Assembly (NCBI GenBank): GCA_019136325.1 | Contig: JAGVUJ010000112.1 | Location: 1 to 19,144, forward strand | Direction: 5' to 3' | DNA length: 19,144 nucleotides | From: Deltaproteobacteria bacterium | Lineage (GTDB): Bacteria > Desulfobacterota > Syntrophia > Syntrophales > Smithellaceae | Shown here: positions 16,533 through 19,144 of the stretch, in pieces | Position numbering within the stretch: position 1 is the stretch's first letter | Layout of the letters: every line of letters starts with the position of its first letter | Position numbers and translations under genes: made by a program | The notes under the pieces: model-generated | The model's database searches: none | What the model saw: the letters and a program-made list of their open reading frames with translations, nothing else | What the model was told of the DNA's origin: nothing

Positions 16533-17583
16533 GCAACACCTCATCTATGATTCCGCCTCCCAGGACGCGGTCGTGGTCGTAAAAGACGACGGACTGACCG
16601 GGAGTGATGGCCTCCTGTTCTTCGGCAAAAATTACTTTTAATCCTTTATTTTCTTCTTTTACTTCGCAAAGCACTTCCTTTTTCCGGTATCTGATTTTTG
16701 CGTACACCTGATTTGGCCATTTTTCAACCAACATGTTCACATCTCCCGCCGTCAGCCCCTTGGCCATTAAATCTTTCTTTTCACCGACAACGATACGGTT
16801 TTTAACCGGATCAATGGATACAACGTACAGCGGCGTGGGATGGCTGATACCGAGGCCGCCGCGTTGACCGATGGTGTGGGAAACAATCCCTCGATGCGTG
16901 CCCATGATTTTCCCCTGCATGTTGACAATCGGACCCGGCTTAAATTCGTGTCCGCGACTCAGGAGAAATTCCTGATAGTTTTTCTGCGTCACAAAACAAA
17001 TATCCTGACTCTCCTGCTTTTCCGCTACGGGCAGGGAATTTTGTTTCGCTAAATCTCTCACCTCGTCCTTCGTGAAATGAGAGAGAGGGAACAAAATGTT
17101 TTCCAGCCTCTCATAAGGGATGGAATAGAGAAAATAGGTCTGATCTTTCCTTTTGTCTTTTGGTCTTTTCAGACAATAGCCGTTTTCATTTTTTTCAATG
17201 GCCGCATAGTGGCCAGTAGCCAGATAATCAAAGCCGAGCGTCAGCGCCTTGTCCAAAAGCGTGCCGAATTTCAAATGGCGGTTGCATTCCACGCAGGGAT
17301 TCGGCGTTCTGCCTTTTTTGTATTCGCTGATGAATTTCGCTATTACCTTCTCTTCAAGCTGTGCCGCGTAATCGAAAACATAATGCGGAATCCGGATGCG
17401 GTCACAGACTCTTTTGGCGTCATCAACCGCGGAAGCTCCGCAGCATTTCGCGTCATCTTCGGTTGAGATGCCCAGGCACATCGTCACGCCGGAAACATCG
17501 TAACCTTCATTTTTGAGCAGCAGCGCGGCTACAGATGAATCAACACCGCCGCTCATCGCCACTAAAACTTTTTTACCCATCAT
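16519..17583 (-). CDS. mnmA: tRNA-specific 2-thiouridylase MnmA
   Basis: Activates U34 of Lys, Glu and Gln tRNAs with ATP and inserts sulfur to form 2-thiouridine. The 354-residue protein has the PP-loop MSGGVDSSVAAL (10-21), TPNPCVECNRHLKFG with Cys97, LATGHYA and SQDICFV with Cys196; Cys97 and Cys196 are the expected catalytic pair. It has IGQRGGLG and a C-terminal beta-barrel. CCGASAVDDAKRVCDRI (47-63) is the extended form common outside enterobacteria. Two successive ATGs start the gene, and the AAAGGAACA upstream could serve either. It follows the Rrf2 gene by 33 nt and overlaps nadA. NifS is the probable sulfur source. Confidence 0.95.
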
Positions 17584-17616
17584 TGTTCCTTTGGCAGTTC
17601 CTTTTTCAAATTATCT

Positions 17617-18057
17617 TCAAATATGCTGCATCGCCGCATTTCCCTCTTTCTCCTGATTCATCTTTACCAGTTGATCGAGGGTAATCGAGCTCAAGGTTTC
17701 CGAAATTTTCCCGCCGATAATCGCCCAGACATCATGGCTGGCGCATGTCGGCACACGGGGACAGGAAGCGGGATTTTTCACACAATCAACCAGAGAACAG
17801 TCCCCTTCCAGAACATCCACTATTTCCTTTAAGGTTATCTGCGAGGGTTCTTTGGTCAGATTATAGCCGCCGTATGCGCCACGAACCGAACTGACCAGAC
17901 CAACGCCCCGTAACGGAATAATAATCAGGCTCAAATACTTCTCGGAAATATTTTCTCCTCTGGCAATATCTTTAAGAAAAACAGGTTCTTTGCCGTAATT
18001 ACGGGCCAACGCCGTCATCAATCTGACCCCGTAGCGCGTTCTTGTTGAAAGCTTCAT
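17617..18057 (-). CDS. Rrf2-family transcription regulator (IscR/CymR-like)
   Basis: A 146-residue winged-helix regulator. MKLSTRTRYGVRLMTALAR is the standard family start, and the wing region has VSSVRGAYGGYNL. A C-terminal loop has four cysteines (Cys87, Cys92, Cys99, Cys105) plus His108 (DCSLVDC, SCPRVPTCASHDVW), as in members that bind an Fe-S cluster. As the first gene of the sulfur/Fe-S run it is the likely local controller, sensing Fe-S or cysteine status, by analogy with IscR and CymR. An operator-like palindrome at 18085-18107 overlaps its own promoter, pointing to autorepression. Start ATG follows AAAGGATGAAAAG. Which of IscR or CymR is closer cannot be settled by eye, so I give no symbol. 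Confidence 0.9.
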   Translation of the reverse strand: MKLSTRTRYGVRLMTALARNYGKEPVFLKDIARGENISEKYLSLIIIPLRGVGLVSSVRGAYGGYNLTKEPSQITLKEIVDVLEGDCSLVDCVKNPASCPRVPTCASHDVWAIIGGKISETLSSITLDQLVKMNQEKEGNAAMQHI

Positions 18058-18084
18058 CTTTTCATCCTTTATGTAATTACTACC

Positions 18085-18107
18085 ATTACTATCGTTTTAA
18101 TAGTGAT
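18085..18107. promoter_or_regulatory. Operator-like palindrome upstream of rrf2
   Basis: ATTACTAT-N7-ATAGTGAT, arms matching at 7 of 8 positions. A third half-site (ATTACTAC) lies directly beside it at 18076-18083. It begins 28 nt before the rrf2 start and overlaps the presumed -10. Size and dyad symmetry suit an Rrf2 dimer. Assignment to this regulator is inference. Confidence 0.5.
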
Positions 18108-18132
18108 TAAGCCATGAATTATTGTTTGTCAA
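18104..18132 (-). promoter_or_regulatory. Candidate promoter of the rrf2-led sulfur operon
   Basis: A perfect -35 TTGACA (18132-18127) is followed after 17 nt by TAATCA (18109-18104), a poor -10. A good -35 with a weak -10 under an operator-like palindrome fits a regulated promoter. An alternative -10 cannot be ruled out. Confidence 0.4.
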
Positions 18133-18157
18133 GGAAAATTATTAAATTTTTTCATGA

Positions 18158-18186
18158 TTGACATATGTTTTAGTTCTTCCTATAAT
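18158..18186 (+). promoter_or_regulatory. Perfect-consensus sigma-70 promoter for the HerA-like gene
   Basis: TTGACA (18158-18163), exactly 17 nt, then TATAAT (18181-18186). The start point is expected near 18193, giving a leader of about 34 nt. It is back to back with the rrf2 promoter. Confidence 0.8.
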
Positions 18187-18226
18187 TTTTCGCACTATAA
18201 ATAAAACCACCCAACAAGGAGTCACT

Positions 18227-19144
18227 ATGACTACACCGCTCGTTATTGCCATGTCACAGGGCAAGGAAATTACACTTTTACCGCAAATGGCCAATCGGCA
18301 TGGACTGATTACCGGCGCAACGGGAACCGGGAAAACCGTGACATTGCAAAAAATGGCCGAATCCTTCGCCTCAATCGGCGTTCCGGTTTTTATGGCCGAC
18401 GTTAAGGGAGACCTCTCCGGCATCGGGGCATCCGGCGTCTCTTCGGAAAAACTGCTCAAAAGGCTCGAAGGCATTGGCGTCAAGGAATTTACGCCCCGTT
18501 CCAATACGACGGTTTTCTGGGACGTGTACGGAAAGTCCGGTCATCCGGTGCGCGCAACCATATCCGATATGGGGCCATTGCTTTTGGCGCGTCTGCTCAA
18601 TCTTAACGACACGCAATCCGGCGTTCTTCAGATTGTCTTCAAAATCGCCGACGACAATGGATTGCTGCTGATCGACCTGAAAGACTTGCGGGCCATGGTT
18701 CAATTCGTGGGGGATAATGCCAAAAAATTCAAGACGGAATACGGAAATATTTCCACCGCTTCCATCGGCGCGATACAACGTGGTCTTCTGACTATCGAAG
18801 AGCAGGGTGGCGATAAATTCTTTGGCGAACCGATGCTGGATATTGCAGATTTGATCCAGACGGACGGCGAGGGACGCGGTGTCATGAACATTCTGGCTGC
18901 TGATCAGCTCTACAACAATCCCAAACTCTATTCGACGTTTCTGCTCTGGATGCTGGCTGAGTTGTTTGAGCAGATGCCGGAAATCGGCGATCCCGAAAAG
19001 CCCAAGCTGGTTTTCTTTTTTGATGAAGCGCATCTTTTGTTCAGCGACGCGCCCAAGGCGCTTCTGGAAAAAATCGAGCAGGTTGTCCGTCTGATTCGTT
19101 CCAAGGGTGTGGGCGTTTATTTTGTCACCCAGAATCCGCTGGAT
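18227..19144 (+). CDS. HerA/YjgR-type ATPase (DUF853), 5' part, cut by window end
   Basis: The first 306 residues are present, open to the window edge; E. coli YjgR-like proteins have about 500. These are HerA-FtsK superfamily P-loop ATPases whose cellular role is poorly known; related HerA proteins move or process DNA. Walker A GATGTGKT is at residues 30-37. [11 protein letters not shown] follows (about 57-67), with [14 protein letters not shown] [14 protein letters not shown], and Walker [10 protein letters not shown] with Asp266-Glu267. [13 protein letters not shown] lies at the window end. The ATG follows AAGGAG at ideal spacing and a perfect sigma-70 promoter. It is divergent from the sulfur run and probably unrelated to it. 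The 220-codon antisense frame across it is a shadow. Confidence 0.92.
   Translation, partial: MTTPLVIAMSQGKEITLLPQMANRHGLITGATGTGKTVTLQKMAESFASIGVPVFMADVKGDLSGIGASGVSSEKLLKRLEGIGVKEFTPRSNTTVFWDVYGKSGHPVRATISDMGPLLLARLLNLNDTQSGVLQIVFKIADDNGLLLIDLKDLRAMVQFVGDNAKKFKTEYGNISTASIGAIQRGLLTIEEQGGDKFFGEPMLDIADLIQTDGEGRGVMNILAADQLYNNPKLYSTFLLWMLAELFEQMPEIGDPEKPKLVFFFDEAHLLFSDAPKALLEKIEQVVRLIRSKGVGVYFVTQNPLD

Noticed and set aside
18371..19033. Minus-strand open frame of 220 codons
   Set aside because: Antisense to the HerA-like gene, which shows Walker A and B motifs, a ribosome site and a consensus promoter on the plus strand.

Overview
The window reads as chromosomal DNA of an anaerobic Gram-negative bacterium. 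A delta-proteobacterial (Syntrophia / Desulfobacterota-like) host is the best guess. This is inferred from NifU/NifS used for Fe-S assembly, a long EpsC-type serine acetyltransferase, a DUF2769 protein and periplasmic lipoproteins occurring together. No rRNA, tRNA, CRISPR array or transposase gene is visible. All genes but the last lie on the minus strand.

Left part (1-7130): a copper/heavy-metal envelope module. In minus-strand order it holds a SHOCT-tail lipoprotein-like protein (6685-6353), a secreted Met/Gly/Tyr-rich ferritin-like protein with a PepSY-like tail (6255-5332), a Cys-rich DUF2769 protein (5144-4866), CueP (4628-4053), a second SHOCT lipoprotein (4021-3698), a P1B-1 copper ATPase with YHS and two heavy-metal-binding N-terminal domains (3482-1059), and two unrecognised small membrane proteins (979-500, 498-166). 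The inferred job is Cu(I) export by the ATPase followed by periplasmic buffering by CueP and the Met-rich proteins. A near-consensus sigma-54 promoter (6810-6794) precedes the first gene. Several strong RNA hairpins punctuate the module, two of them parts of a duplicated 3' module. The module is bounded on both sides by short decayed copies of the C-terminus of a CusA-type RND pump, each next to a MOSC-domain gene, which suggests past recombination.

Right part (18057-7135): a run of twelve close or overlapping genes reading rrf2 - mnmA - nadA - metY - cysK - metX - metW - nifU - nifS - cysE - fdhD - MOSC. Most gaps are under 50 nt and several genes overlap. It joins cysteine synthesis (CysE, CysK), homocysteine/methionine synthesis through O-acetylhomoserine (MetX, MetY, MetW), Fe-S assembly (NifU, NifS), sulfur transfer to tRNA (MnmA) and to molybdenum enzymes (FdhD, MOSC), and an Fe-S-dependent NAD enzyme (NadA). 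A Cys-bearing Rrf2 regulator comes first and has a palindromic operator-like site over its own promoter.

Right edge (18227-19144): a divergent plus-strand gene for a HerA/YjgR-type ATPase (DUF853), cut by the window end, with a perfect-consensus sigma-70 promoter.
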